Source: Nocardia crassostreae (GTDB lineage: Bacteria > Actinomycetota > Actinomycetes > Mycobacteriales > Mycobacteriaceae). Taken from it: a DNA stretch of 64,000 bases. The stretch is taken from the NCBI RefSeq assembly GCF_001613405.1, contig NZ_BDCH01000005.1, forward strand, positions 54,630 through 118,629. The letters are read 5' to 3'. Shown one piece after another: positions 43,909-53,061 of the stretch; position 1 is the first letter of the stretch, and every line of letters starts with the position of its first letter. The notes below the pieces were generated by a model, which was not told the DNA's origin, ran no database searches, and was given only the letters and a program-made list of their open reading frames with translations. Position numbers and translations under genes: made by a program.

Positions 43909-45642
43909 TCATCGCGCCTCCTCGACGCTGAACTGCGACTCCACGATCTCCCGGTATTCGGGGCAGTCCCGCAGCAGTTGGTCATGGGTGCCGATACCGG
44001 CCATCGCGCCGTCCTCGAGCACCACGATCTGATCGGCCTCGCGGATGGTCGAAATACGTTGCGCGACAATGATGACCGCGGCATTCGCGGTCTCGGGCGC
44101 GAGGGCCTCGCGGACCCGGGCGTCGGTGGCGACGTCGAGGGCGGAGAAGCAGTCGTCGAACAGGTAGACCCGGGGTTTGCGCACCAGGGCGCGGGCAATG
44201 GCCAGGCGCTGGCGCTGACCGCCCGAGACCGTCGTACCGCCTTGTGCGACAGGGGTTTCCAGACCCTGCGGCATTTCGCGCACGAAATCGGCGGCCTGCG
44301 CGACCTCCAGGGCCGCCCACAGCTGTTCGTCGGTGGCGTCCGGCTTGCCGTAGCGCAGGTTCGAGCCGATGGTGCCGGAGAACAGGTACGCCTTCTGCGG
44401 CACCAGGCCGATGTGATCGCGCAGCAGTTCCAGATCCACGTGCCGCACATCGGTGCCGCCCACGTGGACCGCGCCGTCGGTGACATCGATGAGCCGCGGG
44501 ACCAGGTTGATCAGCGTGGTCTTGCCCGAACCGGTGGAACCCACGATGGCGGTGGTGGTACCGGGGTCCACCCGGAACCGGATCGCCCGCAGCACCGGCT
44601 TTTCCGCGCCCGGGAACTTGAATTCGGCGAAGGCGAAATCCACCGAGCCCGGATCGCCGGTGAACTCCTGCGGCAGGCGCGGCGGCTGTACCGAGGTCTC
44701 GGTGGCCAGCACCGCGCTGATCCGCTCCCCCGACACCGCGGCGCGCGGGGCCATCATGGCCAGGAACGAGGCCATCATGACCGCGGTCAGGATCTGCAGA
44801 ATGTAGGACAGCATGGCGGTGAGCGAACCCACCTGCATGGTCCCGTCGTCGACCAGATGCCCGCCGAACCAGATCACGCCGACGGCGGTCACATTGGAGA
44901 TGAGCATGACCAGCGGGAACATCAGCGCCATATAGCGGCCGACATACAGCGAGGTCTCGGTCAGCTCCTTGTTGGCCATGCCGAAGCGCCAGGTCTCCTG
45001 CCGCTCCCGCACGAAGGCGCGGACCACGCGAATGCCCGTGATCTGTTCGCGCAGAACGCGGTTCACCGAGTCGATGCGCTCCTGCATCTGCCGGAAGCCG
45101 GGCACCATGCGGGTGATGATGAAGGCCATCGACAGCCCGAGCGCGGGTACCGCGATGAGCAGCAGCCAGGACAGGCCGAAATCCTCGCGCAACGCCATGA
45201 TGATGCCGCCCACGCACATGATCGGGGCCATCACCAGGATGGTCGCGCTCATGAGCACGAGCAGCTGCACCTGTTGCACGTCATTGGTATTGCGCGTGAT
45301 GAGCGAGGGCGCGCCGAACATGCCGACCTCGCGCGCGGAGAAGGTGCTCACCCGGTGCAGCAGCGCGGCGCGCATATCGCGGCCCGCGCCCATGGCCGCC
45401 TGCGCGCCCAGGTAGACCGAGGCGGACTGGGCCAGGATCTGCACGGCGGTAATGGCGAGCATCCATCCGCCGGTGGTCCAGATATAGCCGATATCGCCCT
45501 TGGTGATGCCGTCGTCGATGATGTCGGCATTCAGACTGGGCAGGTAGAGCATGGCGATGACCGCTATCAGCTGAAGCACTACGACCCCGGCCAGCTGGGT
45601 GCGGTAGGGCGCCAAGAAGGTGCGGAGAAGTCTGATCAACAT
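43909..45642 (-). CDS. ABC exporter, fused permease/ATPase (subunit 1 of heterodimer)
   Basis: This 577-residue protein has six membrane helices (first about 15-35), then an ATPase domain with Walker A GSTGSGKTT, signature VSGGQRQR and Walker B VYLFDDCFSALD. The catalytic base after Walker B is Asp in FDDCFSALD instead of Glu, as in the degenerate site of heterodimeric exporters. Its partner gene follows after a 70-nt gap. The Rrf2-type gene lies directly upstream in the same direction. Near-leaderless start: TAGCCT ends 9 nt before the ATG. Confidence 0.9.
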   Translation of the reverse strand: MLIRLLRTFLAPYRTQLAGVVVLQLIAVIAMLYLPSLNADIIDDGITKGDIGYIWTTGGWMLAITAVQILAQSASVYLGAQAAMGAGRDMRAALLHRVSTFSAREVGMFGAPSLITRNTNDVQQVQLLVLMSATILVMAPIMCVGGIIMALREDFGLSWLLLIAVPALGLSMAFIITRMVPGFRQMQERIDSVNRVLREQITGIRVVRAFVRERQETWRFGMANKELTETSLYVGRYMALMFPLVMLISNVTAVGVIWFGGHLVDDGTMQVGSLTAMLSYILQILTAVMMASFLAMMAPRAAVSGERISAVLATETSVQPPRLPQEFTGDPGSVDFAFAEFKFPGAEKPVLRAIRFRVDPGTTTAIVGSTGSGKTTLINLVPRLIDVTDGAVHVGGTDVRHVDLELLRDHIGLVPQKAYLFSGTIGSNLRYGKPDATDEQLWAALEVAQAADFVREMPQGLETPVAQGGTTVSGGQRQRLAIARALVRKPRVYLFDDCFSALDVATDARVREALAPETANAAVIIVAQRISTIREADQIVVLEDGAMAGIGTHDQLLRDCPEYREIVESQFSVEEAR

Positions 45643-45711
45643 GATGTTCGCAGGCTACCGTCTGGCCCCGAGGGCCGCCGGAACGTTTACCGATCAGATG
45701 TCCGACTTGTA

Positions 45712-46248
45712 CTAGATGTCTGGTTGATCCAAATCTCGCCATTCGGTGGCGGGACGGCTCTCGCAGACCTCGGCCGGACCGCTCACCGGCCGCGCGCGGC
45801 GCGTCCACGCATCCGGATCGTGCAGCAGTTCGTCCAGGAACGGCGGCAGCAGATCATTGGCGATATCGGCGATGGTCACGCGCTCCAGGACCGCGCGGAT
45901 ATTCACCCGCAGCCCGATCCACACCCGCTGCAACGGTTCCGCCGCGCCGGTGTAGCCGACATCCTCCGGGCGCTGCCCGCGCACCGAGGCGAGCGGGTCC
46001 TCCACGGCGCGGATGACATCGGCAATGCTGATCTGCGGGGCCGGACGGGCCAGGCGATAGCCCCCGTCCGGACCGCGGCGGCTGGTGACCAATCCGCCTT
46101 TGCGCAGATCCGCCGCCACCGATTCCAATACCTTCGGCGGAATGTCCTGTGCGAGCACAATGGCATCGGCTTTCACCGAATCCTGTTGCGCTTTCGCGAT
46201 TTCGACGAGCGTGCGCACCGCGTAGTCGACTTTCGCGGTGATATGCAC
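45712..46248 (-). CDS. Rrf2 family transcriptional regulator (no cluster cysteines)
   Basis: This 178-residue Rrf2 protein has a winged-helix domain with AKVDYAVRTLVEIA at the start, LRKGGLVTSRRGPDGGYRLARP (wing) and ISIADVIRAVEDPL. The three cysteines that bind an Fe-S cluster in IscR or NsrR are missing, and only one cysteine exists near the end, so it is closer to the CymR type without a cluster. The C-terminal extension is longer than usual. The GTG start has AGGAG upstream. It probably controls the ABC exporter genes downstream. Confidence 0.87.
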   Translation of the reverse strand: MHITAKVDYAVRTLVEIAKAQQDSVKADAIVLAQDIPPKVLESVAADLRKGGLVTSRRGPDGGYRLARPAPQISIADVIRAVEDPLASVRGQRPEDVGYTGAAEPLQRVWIGLRVNIRAVLERVTIADIANDLLPPFLDELLHDPDAWTRRARPVSGPAEVCESRPATEWRDLDQPDI

Positions 46249-46286
46249 GGGGTACTCCTGATCTCGGTAAGTGACGAAGCGAAACT

Positions 46287-46874
46287 TTATCGCCTCGGAT
46301 CGAGAACGCCGAGCGCGGATTCCAGCAGCACGCTTTCGATGAGTTCCTCGGAGGCCTCGGGCACCGCCTCCTGCGACATGAAGGCCACGCTGAGCACCTG
46401 CATGGCGGCCGCGGCCCGCATGATCGCCTCGTCATCGGCATCGGGACCGGCGAGCCATTCGACCATGCGGTGGTGCAAATCGATCATGTCCGGATAGCGA
46501 TTGCCGAGCGCGTTGACGATGGCGACGGTATCGCGCATACACAGCACGCCCGCGGTGCGGTGGCCGAGCATGTCGTGTAGGTGATCGTGCAAAACCTCGC
46601 GCACGGCTTCGGGCGAATGCGGTTTGCCCTCCAGGCTTTCCACCGTGGAGCGCATGCCGTCGAAGATCGGTTCGATGATGGCGACGAGCAGATCGACCTT
46701 GGACGCGTAGTGATAGTAGAGCGAAGCCTTTGTGATTCCCACCGCATCGGCGACCTCGCGCAGGCTGCTCTGCTCGAAACCTTTGCTGGTAAATAACCGG
46801 ATGGCGGCGTCCCGAATCGCGTCTTTAGCGCTTCTACCTGCGACGACACTCTCTGAGACGGCATGTCCACCCAT
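46287..46874 (-). CDS. TetR family transcriptional regulator
   Basis: This 195-residue repressor has an N-terminal HTH (AIRLFTSKGFEQSSLREVADAVGITKASLYYHYASKVDLL, about 24-63) and an all-helical ligand domain with a TetR_C-type core. It is divergent from the MMPL transporter gene, with a clear palindromic operator between them, so it most likely represses the transporter and itself. The inducer is unknown. The start could also be the GTG five codons later. Confidence 0.9.
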   Translation of the reverse strand: MGGHAVSESVVAGRSAKDAIRDAAIRLFTSKGFEQSSLREVADAVGITKASLYYHYASKVDLLVAIIEPIFDGMRSTVESLEGKPHSPEAVREVLHDHLHDMLGHRTAGVLCMRDTVAIVNALGNRYPDMIDLHHRMVEWLAGPDADDEAIMRAAAAMQVLSVAFMSQEAVPEASEELIESVLLESALGVLDPRR

Positions 46875-46959
46875 GATCCCATCCTTTCACCTCGCGTCGC
46901 GGTGCGAGTAACGCCAGAAAAATTGAGGTTGTTCCTCCGCTTTCCGGGTCGGTAGTCTA

Positions 46960-46975
46960 CCTACCGCACGGTAGG
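46960..46975. promoter_or_regulatory. TetR-type operator
   Basis: The arms CCTACCG and CGGTAGG are separated by CA, and dyad symmetry extends outward with one mismatch (46956-46979). It lies between the divergent tetR and mmpL genes, 112 nt before the MMPL start. Confidence 0.7.
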
Positions 46976-47087
46976 CAGATTTATCACGTGGAGGCGGACA
47001 GAGCCGGGCAGGGCTCCCGCGGCAATTGCTGTCTACGCGCCCGTAACCCGAGCATTGCCTCGAAAAATCACGCCAGGAGAACCTCTC

Positions 47088-49391
47088 GTGTCCGTATACC
47101 TCTATCGGTGGGGCAAGTTCGCCTTCCGCCGCAAGTGGATCGTCCTACCAGTCTGGCTCCTGCTGTTCCTGCTGCTCGGCGGCCTGGGCGCACAGCTCAA
47201 GGAGCCGATGAGCAATGACTTCAGCATGCCGGAGCTGCCGTCCGCGCGTGCCAACGAAATCCTCGACAAGCACTTCCCGGGCGCCTCGGAAGCCTTCAAG
47301 TTCGAGGCCGTCACCGGCACGTACGTCATCGCCGCCAACGAGGGGAAGCTGACCGACGATCACAATAAGAAGGCCATCGACGCCCTCATCGTCAAGCTCG
47401 GTGACCTGGGCATCGTCAACCACGACAAGCCGCTGGCCAATCCGGTGGACGTCGCCACCGAGATGGGCTGCCTCGGCGCCGATCGCGATGTCTCGAAATG
47501 CTCCGAGGCGCCGCTGAACGTGCTGGGCAAGACCGATCCCGATACGGTCGCGGTGCTCAATGTGCCGTTCACCATCACCAACTTCACCGATATCAAGGCC
47601 GAGGACCGCAAGGCCGCCTACGACATCGCCAATGTGGCCCGCGACGCCGGGCTGACCGTGGAGCTGAGCGGTTCCATCGCCATGGAGCAGGAGCAGCCCA
47701 GCGGTAAGGCCGAGCTGATCGGCATGGCGGTGGCGCTGGTCGTCATGATGGTGGCCTTCGGCGCCATCGTCGCGGCCTTCGTGCCCATCGTGACCGCCAT
47801 CGTGGGTCTCGGCGCGGCCACCTCGGTGATCTTCCTCGGCACCGCCGTCATCGAGGTGCCCAGCTTCACCACCTTCCTGGCCTCCATGATCGGCATCGCG
47901 CTGTCCATCGACTACGCGCTGTTCATCGTGTCCCGGTACAAATCCGAACTGGCCGTGCAGAAGTCGCCCGAGGAGGCGGCGGGCGTGGCGCTCGGCACCG
48001 CGGGCTCGGCGGTGTTGTTCGCCGGTCTGACCGTCATCATCGCGCTGGTCGGGCTGAGCATCGTCGGCGTGGAATTCCTGACCTTCCTGGGTCTGGGCGG
48101 CGCCATCGCGGCGGCCTTCGCCGTGCTCACCGCCATCACGCTCATGCCCGCGCTCATGGGCGCCTTCGGCCGGTTCCTGTTCAAGCCGAAGCTGCCGCTG
48201 GTCGCCAAGCACGATCCCGCGGACGACACCTCGGTCACCAATGGCGAGCGCTTCGCCCGCCTCATCGGCAAGGCGCCCGCGGTGACCCTGCTGCTGAGCG
48301 TGCTCGTGCTCGGTGCGCTGGCCGCGCCCGCGGCCGGGCTGGAACTGGGTCTGCCCGGTGACGACAGCATGCCCAAGACCTCCACGGTCCGGAAGGCGTA
48401 CGAGCTGCGCACCGAGGGCTTCGGCGAGGGCAGCAATGGCGTCCTCATGGTCGCCACCGATCTGAGCGGGGTCCCGGCGGAGCGGCGCGAGGAAGCCGCC
48501 AACGCACTGCGCGAGGAGCTGGCCTCCTACTCCGGCATGGACTACGTGACCGCGCCGGTGTTCAGCAAGGACGGCCAGGGCGCCATGCTCAATGCCGTTC
48601 CGGAATCCGGCCCGAACAACCAGGCCACCAAGGATCTGGTGCGGGACGCGCGCGATGCCGAAGGAAAGCTGAAGTCCGAGTACGGCATCGAGTACGGCAT
48701 CACCGGCACCACCGCCATCTACGCCGATGTCGACCACGCCCTGCTCAGCAAGATCGTGCCCTACCTGGCGATCGTCGCTGGCGCGGCCTTCATCCTGCTC
48801 ATCCTGGTGTTCCGGTCGATCCTGGTGCCGCTGACCGCCGCCCTGGGCTTCCTGCTCTCCATGGCGGCCACCTTCGGCGCGACGGTGCTGATCTTCCAGA
48901 AGGGCGCCTTCGGGCTCATCGACGATCCGCGCCCGCTGGTCAGCTTCCTGCCGATCATGTTGATCGGCTTGGTCTTCGGCCTGGCCATGGATTACCAGGT
49001 GTTCCTGGTGACCCGCATGCGTGAGGAGTTCGTGCACGGCAAGTCCGCCAAGCACGCCATGATGAGCGGCTACCACCACGGCGCGCGCGTCGTGACCTCC
49101 GCCGCCATCATCATGATCTCGGTCTTCGGATCCTTCCTGCTGGAATCCGACGCCACCGCGAAGTCCTTCGGCTTCGCCCTGGCCGCCGGTGTCCTGCTCG
49201 ACGCGTTCCTGGTCCGCATGGTCCTGATCCCCTCCCTGCTCGTCCTGATGGGCCCCTGGTCCTGGTGGATGCCCAAGTGGCTGGACCGCATCCTCCCCGA
49301 TATCGACGTGGAGGGCACCAAGCTGCGCGAGCTCCAGGAAGCCGCCACCGCGGTCGACCTGTCGAAGCAGGAACCGGTCGGCGTCGGCTGA
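47088..49391 (+). CDS. MMPL family RND transporter
   Basis: This 767-residue protein has two six-helix halves, each after a soluble loop. The proton-relay motifs occur in SIDYALFIVSRYKSEL (first half) and LAMDYQVFLVTRMREEF (second half). Mycobacterial relatives export lipids or drugs; this is a short MMPL form without a large C-terminal domain. GTG at 47088 has AGGAGA upstream (47075-47080). Control by the divergent TetR is likely. No accessory MmpS gene is adjacent. Confidence 0.9.
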   Translation: MSVYLYRWGKFAFRRKWIVLPVWLLLFLLLGGLGAQLKEPMSNDFSMPELPSARANEILDKHFPGASEAFKFEAVTGTYVIAANEGKLTDDHNKKAIDALIVKLGDLGIVNHDKPLANPVDVATEMGCLGADRDVSKCSEAPLNVLGKTDPDTVAVLNVPFTITNFTDIKAEDRKAAYDIANVARDAGLTVELSGSIAMEQEQPSGKAELIGMAVALVVMMVAFGAIVAAFVPIVTAIVGLGAATSVIFLGTAVIEVPSFTTFLASMIGIALSIDYALFIVSRYKSELAVQKSPEEAAGVALGTAGSAVLFAGLTVIIALVGLSIVGVEFLTFLGLGGAIAAAFAVLTAITLMPALMGAFGRFLFKPKLPLVAKHDPADDTSVTNGERFARLIGKAPAVTLLLSVLVLGALAAPAAGLELGLPGDDSMPKTSTVRKAYELRTEGFGEGSNGVLMVATDLSGVPAERREEAANALREELASYSGMDYVTAPVFSKDGQGAMLNAVPESGPNNQATKDLVRDARDAEGKLKSEYGIEYGITGTTAIYADVDHALLSKIVPYLAIVAGAAFILLILVFRSILVPLTAALGFLLSMAATFGATVLIFQKGAFGLIDDPRPLVSFLPIMLIGLVFGLAMDYQVFLVTRMREEFVHGKSAKHAMMSGYHHGARVVTSAAIIMISVFGSFLLESDATAKSFGFALAAGVLLDAFLVRMVLIPSLLVLMGPWSWWMPKWLDRILPDIDVEGTKLRELQEAATAVDLSKQEPVGVG

Positions 49392-49405
49392 TCCCCGCAT
49401 GACCG

Positions 49406-49441
49406 CGATCGCCCCCATCCGAACCCGGATGGGGGCGATCG
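49406..49441 (+). terminator. Terminator after MMPL gene
   Basis: A 15-bp perfect stem (from CGATCGCCCCC) with a 6-nt loop is followed by TCGTT. Confidence 0.7.
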
Positions 49442-49520
49442 TCGTTCGCGGCGCGTACGATTCCCTGAGCTCGGCCGTTGCCACGTGATCGGACCAACCG
49501 ACCCACCGAGGAGCCGCCAC

Positions 49521-49982
49521 ATGAAGCTCTCCCCCACCCGGCTAGCCCTGACCGCCGCGTCCGCCGCCGCCTTGATCCTGTCCCTCCCCCAGGCCACCGC
49601 CGCCGCCTACGTGGGCGGCCCCACCGTCATGTACACCGGTTCCCAAGGCCCCGTCATGGGCTGCGCCCACAAGGTGGGCGTCAGCATCCGGGACCGCGAC
49701 GTAGCCTCCGCCACCATCTGGATCGACGGCGCTCCCTACCCGGTCCTCCCCGACTACTCCGTAGACGCGGGGCCCTACGGCGGCTACGTCTCCTGGACAC
49801 CCACCAGCCTCGGCTGGCACGCCCTCGACGTCATCTACTCCCCGCCGGGCGGCCCCGAAGAATTCGGCTACCTGAACATAGAAGTCCACCGAGTAGGCAT
49901 CAATGCGGGCAGCTCCTGCATAGCCAACGGCGTCCCCCTACCGATCGACCCCAGCACCGGCACCCTCGCCCGCTACCTCTGA
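49521..49982 (+). CDS. Small secreted protein, unknown function, 153 aa
   Basis: A signal peptide (about 1-28, ending ATAAA) precedes a short beta-rich domain with GPVMGCAHKVGVSI and a late GSSCIANG, so one disulfide is likely. The middle (SWTPTSLGWHALDVIY) looks like an Ig-like or lectin-like strand pattern, but I do not recognise a family. The ATG at 49521 has GGAG 12 nt upstream. It is monocistronic, between terminators. Confidence 0.75.
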   Translation: MKLSPTRLALTAASAAALILSLPQATAAAYVGGPTVMYTGSQGPVMGCAHKVGVSIRDRDVASATIWIDGAPYPVLPDYSVDAGPYGGYVSWTPTSLGWHALDVIYSPPGGPEEFGYLNIEVHRVGINAGSSCIANGVPLPIDPSTGTLARYL

Positions 49983-49997
49983 CCCCCGAAATGAGTT

Positions 49998-50030
49998 GAG
50001 CCCCTCACCTGTTGGACAAGTGAGGGGCTC
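49998..50030 (+). terminator. Hairpin after secreted-protein gene
   Basis: An 11-bp perfect stem (GAGCCCCTCAC with GTGAGGGGCTC) has an 11-nt loop between convergent protein and tRNA genes. Confidence 0.7.
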
Positions 50031-50031
50031 A

Positions 50032-50122
50032 TGGCGGTGGCGGAGGGATTTGAACCCTCGGAGGGGGGTTACCCCTCACACGCTTTCGAGGCGTGCTCCT
50101 TAGGCCGCTCGGACACGCCACC
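50032..50122 (-). tRNA. tRNA-Ser(CGA)
   Basis: On the minus strand, acceptor GGTGGCG/CGCCACC, anticodon loop CTCGAAA (anticodon CGA), a long class II variable arm and T-loop GGTTCAAATCC are seen, with an encoded CCA at 50032-50034. It lies just downstream of tadA, as in mycobacteria. Confidence 0.95.
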
Positions 50123-50177
50123 GCCGGTGACTTTACCGGATGGGGTGGTGAATACCGAAATCGGCTGAAGCAGGATG

Positions 50178-50690
50178 CTAGGGGCGCTGGGACTTGAAGA
50201 AATCGTCCAGGAGAGCGGCGCATTCGGATTCGAGGACGACGCCGCGGACTTGGGGGCGGTGGTTGAGACGTCGGTCACGGACGACGTCCCAGAGGGAGCC
50301 GACGGCGCCGGTTTTGGGTTCCCATGCGCCGAAGACGAGTTTGCCTACGCGGGCCAGTACCAGGGCGCCCGCGCACATGGTGCACGGTTCGAGGGTGACT
50401 GCGAGGGTGGCGCCTTCCAGGCGCCAGCCGTCGCCCATGACTTGCGCGGCGGCGCGCAGGGCCAGGACTTCGGCGTGGGCGGTGGGGTCGCCGGTGGCTT
50501 CGCGGGCATTGGCGGCGCGGGCCAGCTCGCGGCCGTCGGCGTCGAAGACGACCGCGCCCACGGGGACGTCACGGCCGTCGGCGGCGGCCGCCGCGTCGAT
50601 GGCGGCGCGGATCATGGCCTCGTCGGATAGCAGGGCGGCACCGCCGAGCCGGGGGGCCGAGGCGGTGCCGCGGGGGAGGTCAGTGGTCAT
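50178..50690 (-). CDS. tadA: tRNA-specific adenosine deaminase
   Basis: This 170-residue zinc deaminase converts A34 of tRNA-Arg(ACG) to inosine. HAE (72-74) and PCTMC (102-106) form the zinc and catalytic site. SDEAMIRAAIDAA marks the first helix of the domain, so residues before about 22 are a variable tail and a slightly later start is possible. It is coupled to the gene at 50695-51234 with 4 nt between them. Confidence 0.93.
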   Translation of the reverse strand: MTTDLPRGTASAPRLGGAALLSDEAMIRAAIDAAAAADGRDVPVGAVVFDADGRELARAANAREATGDPTAHAEVLALRAAAQVMGDGWRLEGATLAVTLEPCTMCAGALVLARVGKLVFGAWEPKTGAVGSLWDVVRDRRLNHRPQVRGVVLESECAALLDDFFKSQRP

Positions 50691-50694
50691 GCGC

Positions 50695-51234
50695 TCAGCG
50701 CGGGAGTTTGTCCAGGACAGCGGCGAATTCGGTGGCGAAGCCCAGGCGCTGGGCGATCATGCCGAGCTGTTCGTCGGGGTAGAGGTCGGTCTCGGCGAGG
50801 ATGACCGACAGCACGGGTTCGGGGAGGCCGAGATCGGCCAGGACGCCGAGGTCGCCTTCCTCCCAGGGCTCGATATCGTCGATATCGTCCGGATCGATAT
50901 CCGGAATTTCGATATTCAGCTCTTCGAGCACATCCGCCGCGATGTCGTAGTCGATCGCCGCGGTCGCGTCGGACAGCAGGATGCAGCTACCGGTCGGGCC
51001 GGGCCGCAGGATGATGAAGAATTCGTCGTCCACGTCGAGCAGGCCGAAGGTCGCGCCGGAACTTCTCAGATCGCGCAGTTCCTGCTCGGCCGCCGACAAA
51101 CTGTTCAGCGCCGCCGCGGACAGCGGCGTGCATTTCCACGTTGTTTCTTCGCGGACAACCGCCACTGCGAACCCTTCCACGTCGTCGTAATCGTCCGACG
51201 CCGCCCTGTTCGTGCTCGAGCGTTGTGCTGCCAT
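50695..51234 (-). CDS. tRNA adenosine deaminase-associated protein
   Basis: This 179-residue acidic actinobacterial protein corresponds to mycobacterial Rv3753c. It has WKCTPLSAAALNSL in the first half and a very acidic middle (PDIDPDDIDDIEPWEEGDLG). It is always next to tadA; a partner role is suspected but not known. The ATG at 51234 is preceded by TACCGT and 7 nt, the leaderless geometry. It is divergent from tyrA with 58 nt between starts. Confidence 0.85.
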   Translation of the reverse strand: MAAQRSSTNRAASDDYDDVEGFAVAVVREETTWKCTPLSAAALNSLSAAEQELRDLRSSGATFGLLDVDDEFFIILRPGPTGSCILLSDATAAIDYDIAADVLEELNIEIPDIDPDDIDDIEPWEEGDLGVLADLGLPEPVLSVILAETDLYPDEQLGMIAQRLGFATEFAAVLDKLPR

Positions 51235-51292
51235 GACCGCAACGGTAGTCCGCTTCGGGGGAAATGTTGAAGTCGTATGCGAATCTGATCGC

Positions 51293-52240
51293 ATGACGGG
51301 CGATCCGAAAGCAGCGGTCTGTGTCCTCGGCACCGGGTTGATCGGCGGTTCGGTGCTGCGCGCCGCGGCCGCCGCGGGCTATCGGGCATGGGGATACAAC
51401 CGATCCGAGCCGGGTGCGGCGGCCGCGCGCGCCGACGGATACGACGTGATCAGCGATATCGAAGAGGCCCTGCGCCGCGCGGCGGAACGCGATGCGCTGA
51501 TCGTCATCGCCGTGCCGATGCCCGCCCTGGACGCGGTGCTCTCCGATATCCGGCTGTTCGCGCCGGACTGCGCGCTCACCGATGTGATCAGCGTGAAGGG
51601 CCCGGTCAAGGAATCCGTGCACCGGCACGAACTGTCCGCGCGTTTCGTCGGCGGGCACCCCATGGCCAGTACGAACGAATCCGGTTGGGCCGCATCCACT
51701 CCCGACCTGTTCCAGGGCGCGTCCTGGGCGGTGAGCGTGGATCCGGGCGTGCACGCCGATCCCTGGCGGCGCGTCGCCGCGCTGGCACTGGACTGCGGAG
51801 CGGTCGTGGTGCCGGTGCTGTCGGAGGAACACGACAGCGCGGTCGCCCGCATTTCGCATCTGCCGCATGTGCTGGCCGAGGCGCTGGCCATTCAGGGCGC
51901 GAACGGCGGCCCGCTCGCCCTCGGCCTGGCCGCCGGATCCTTCCGGGACGGCACCCGCGTCGCCGCGACCGCACCGGATCTGGTCCGCGCCATCTGCGAA
52001 CCGAGCGCGACGGCTCTCGTCGACGTCCTCGACGACACGCTGCGCCTGCTCACCGCGGCCCGCGACGCCCTGCGCGATACCGACTCCCTCGCCGATCTCA
52101 CCGCCGCCGGGCACGACGCCCGCACCGACTACGAGGACGCGGCGCGCACGCAGATCACCGATATCGCGCCGGGCGACCATGATTGGCAGGCCCGCCTGGC
52201 CGAGGCCGGTCGCAAGGGCGGCGTCATCGCGGCGCTCTGA
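51293..52240 (+). CDS. tyrA: Prephenate dehydrogenase
   Basis: This 315-residue NAD-dependent enzyme of tyrosine synthesis has the Rossmann motif VLGTGLIGGSVLRAA (about 11-25). The segment TDVISVKGPVKESV and GGHPMAS (about 121-127) carry the substrate-binding His. The all-helical C-terminal domain follows and there is no ACT domain. The ATG at 51293 was preferred to a longer frame that would enter the divergent gene's promoter. Order with tadA matches mycobacteria (Rv3754). Confidence 0.92.
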   Translation: MTGDPKAAVCVLGTGLIGGSVLRAAAAAGYRAWGYNRSEPGAAAARADGYDVISDIEEALRRAAERDALIVIAVPMPALDAVLSDIRLFAPDCALTDVISVKGPVKESVHRHELSARFVGGHPMASTNESGWAASTPDLFQGASWAVSVDPGVHADPWRRVAALALDCGAVVVPVLSEEHDSAVARISHLPHVLAEALAIQGANGGPLALGLAAGSFRDGTRVAATAPDLVRAICEPSATALVDVLDDTLRLLTAARDALRDTDSLADLTAAGHDARTDYEDAARTQITDIAPGDHDWQARLAEAGRKGGVIAAL

Positions 52241-52279
52241 ACTTCGGGTTCGCTCAGCGCTTCGGATTCGCTCAGCGCG

Positions 52280-52882
52280 TCAGATGCGCTCGGCCAGCCC
52301 CGGATAGTCGAGCAGGAATCCGTCGGCGTCGACGGTGACGGTCGCACTGGACACCGGCGACAGCACGTGGATCCCGTCCACGCCGCTGCTGTAGGTGAGG
52401 CTCGCTTCGCCTACGAGCAGATCGGGTAGCCGCACATAGACGACGGGCACCTGCACGTCCTCACTGTTGTGCGCCAGCCCGTAGCGGCGAATCGGCAGCG
52501 TATTGAAGAACGGGCTGAGCACGACATCGACATCGAAGGCCCCACCGAACGTCGACCGCACATGCGTACCGCCCGCGTCGATGAGCCAGTAATTCTCTTC
52601 GTCCCGGGCGATCGAGGCGTGCCGTTCTCCGGTCGCGAGGGTGCTGCGGAGCGAGAGTCGCCTGGTTACGCCGTTCTCGTCCGTCACGAGATCGTAGGAC
52701 GCGCTGAAGGCCGGATGATCCTCGCATTCACCGGCGATTATGCGCCCCGCCGCGCGAATCCGATTGCCACTCAGCACCACCCGAACGGACTCCATCCGCG
52801 ATGCATTGTGCGCCCGCCAGGTCAGCACCGCGGGCCATCGCGGCGCCGCCGCCTTCGAATCCTCGCTCCCGCTGTCCGTCAC
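52280..52882 (-). CDS. Putative glycolipid-binding domain protein
   Basis: This 200-residue protein matches the putative glycolipid-binding (PF06475) pattern: VVLSGNRIRAAGRI, SASYDLVTDENGVTRRLSLRS, NYWLIDAGG, DVDVVLSPFFNTLPIRRYGL and VTVDADGFLLDYPGLAERI. It is a beta-barrel-like cytosolic family with a lipid-binding role suggested by structure only. GTG at 52882 is preceded by TACGGT and 7 nt (leaderless), which sets the start. Confidence 0.82.
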   Translation of the reverse strand: MTDSGSEDSKAAAPRWPAVLTWRAHNASRMESVRVVLSGNRIRAAGRIIAGECEDHPAFSASYDLVTDENGVTRRLSLRSTLATGERHASIARDEENYWLIDAGGTHVRSTFGGAFDVDVVLSPFFNTLPIRRYGLAHNSEDVQVPVVYVRLPDLLVGEASLTYSSGVDGIHVLSPVSSATVTVDADGFLLDYPGLAERI

Positions 52883-53061
52883 ACCCAATACCGTACGTCC
52901 AGCACCTCGGGGACTTCCGTTCAGCAGGTAATGGCGCGAGCCACTTCCCGGCGTTTGCCTGCACGATTGCATGCTCGCCGGGGTGGCGCGGGGGGTGGGG
53001 GTGGTGGGACTCGAGTAACGTGCTTGCAGGCATCGGGGACTTCGGGGTGAAAGGGACTGTT

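Noticed and set aside
45696..45720. Direct repeat AGATGTC twice as a regulator site of the ABC exporter
   Set aside because: The second copy overlaps the stop of the Rrf2 gene, and the repeats are only 7 bp and not palindromic. Chance is plausible.
43792..46497. 901-codon open frame antisense to the ABC exporter genes
   Set aside because: It mirrors the codon pattern of two clear ABC genes on the other strand and has no recognisable domain. High GC makes such long shadows common.
47145..49520. 791-codon open frame antisense to the MMPL gene
   Set aside because: It is a His/Gly/Asp-rich low-complexity translation, a typical shadow of a membrane-protein gene.
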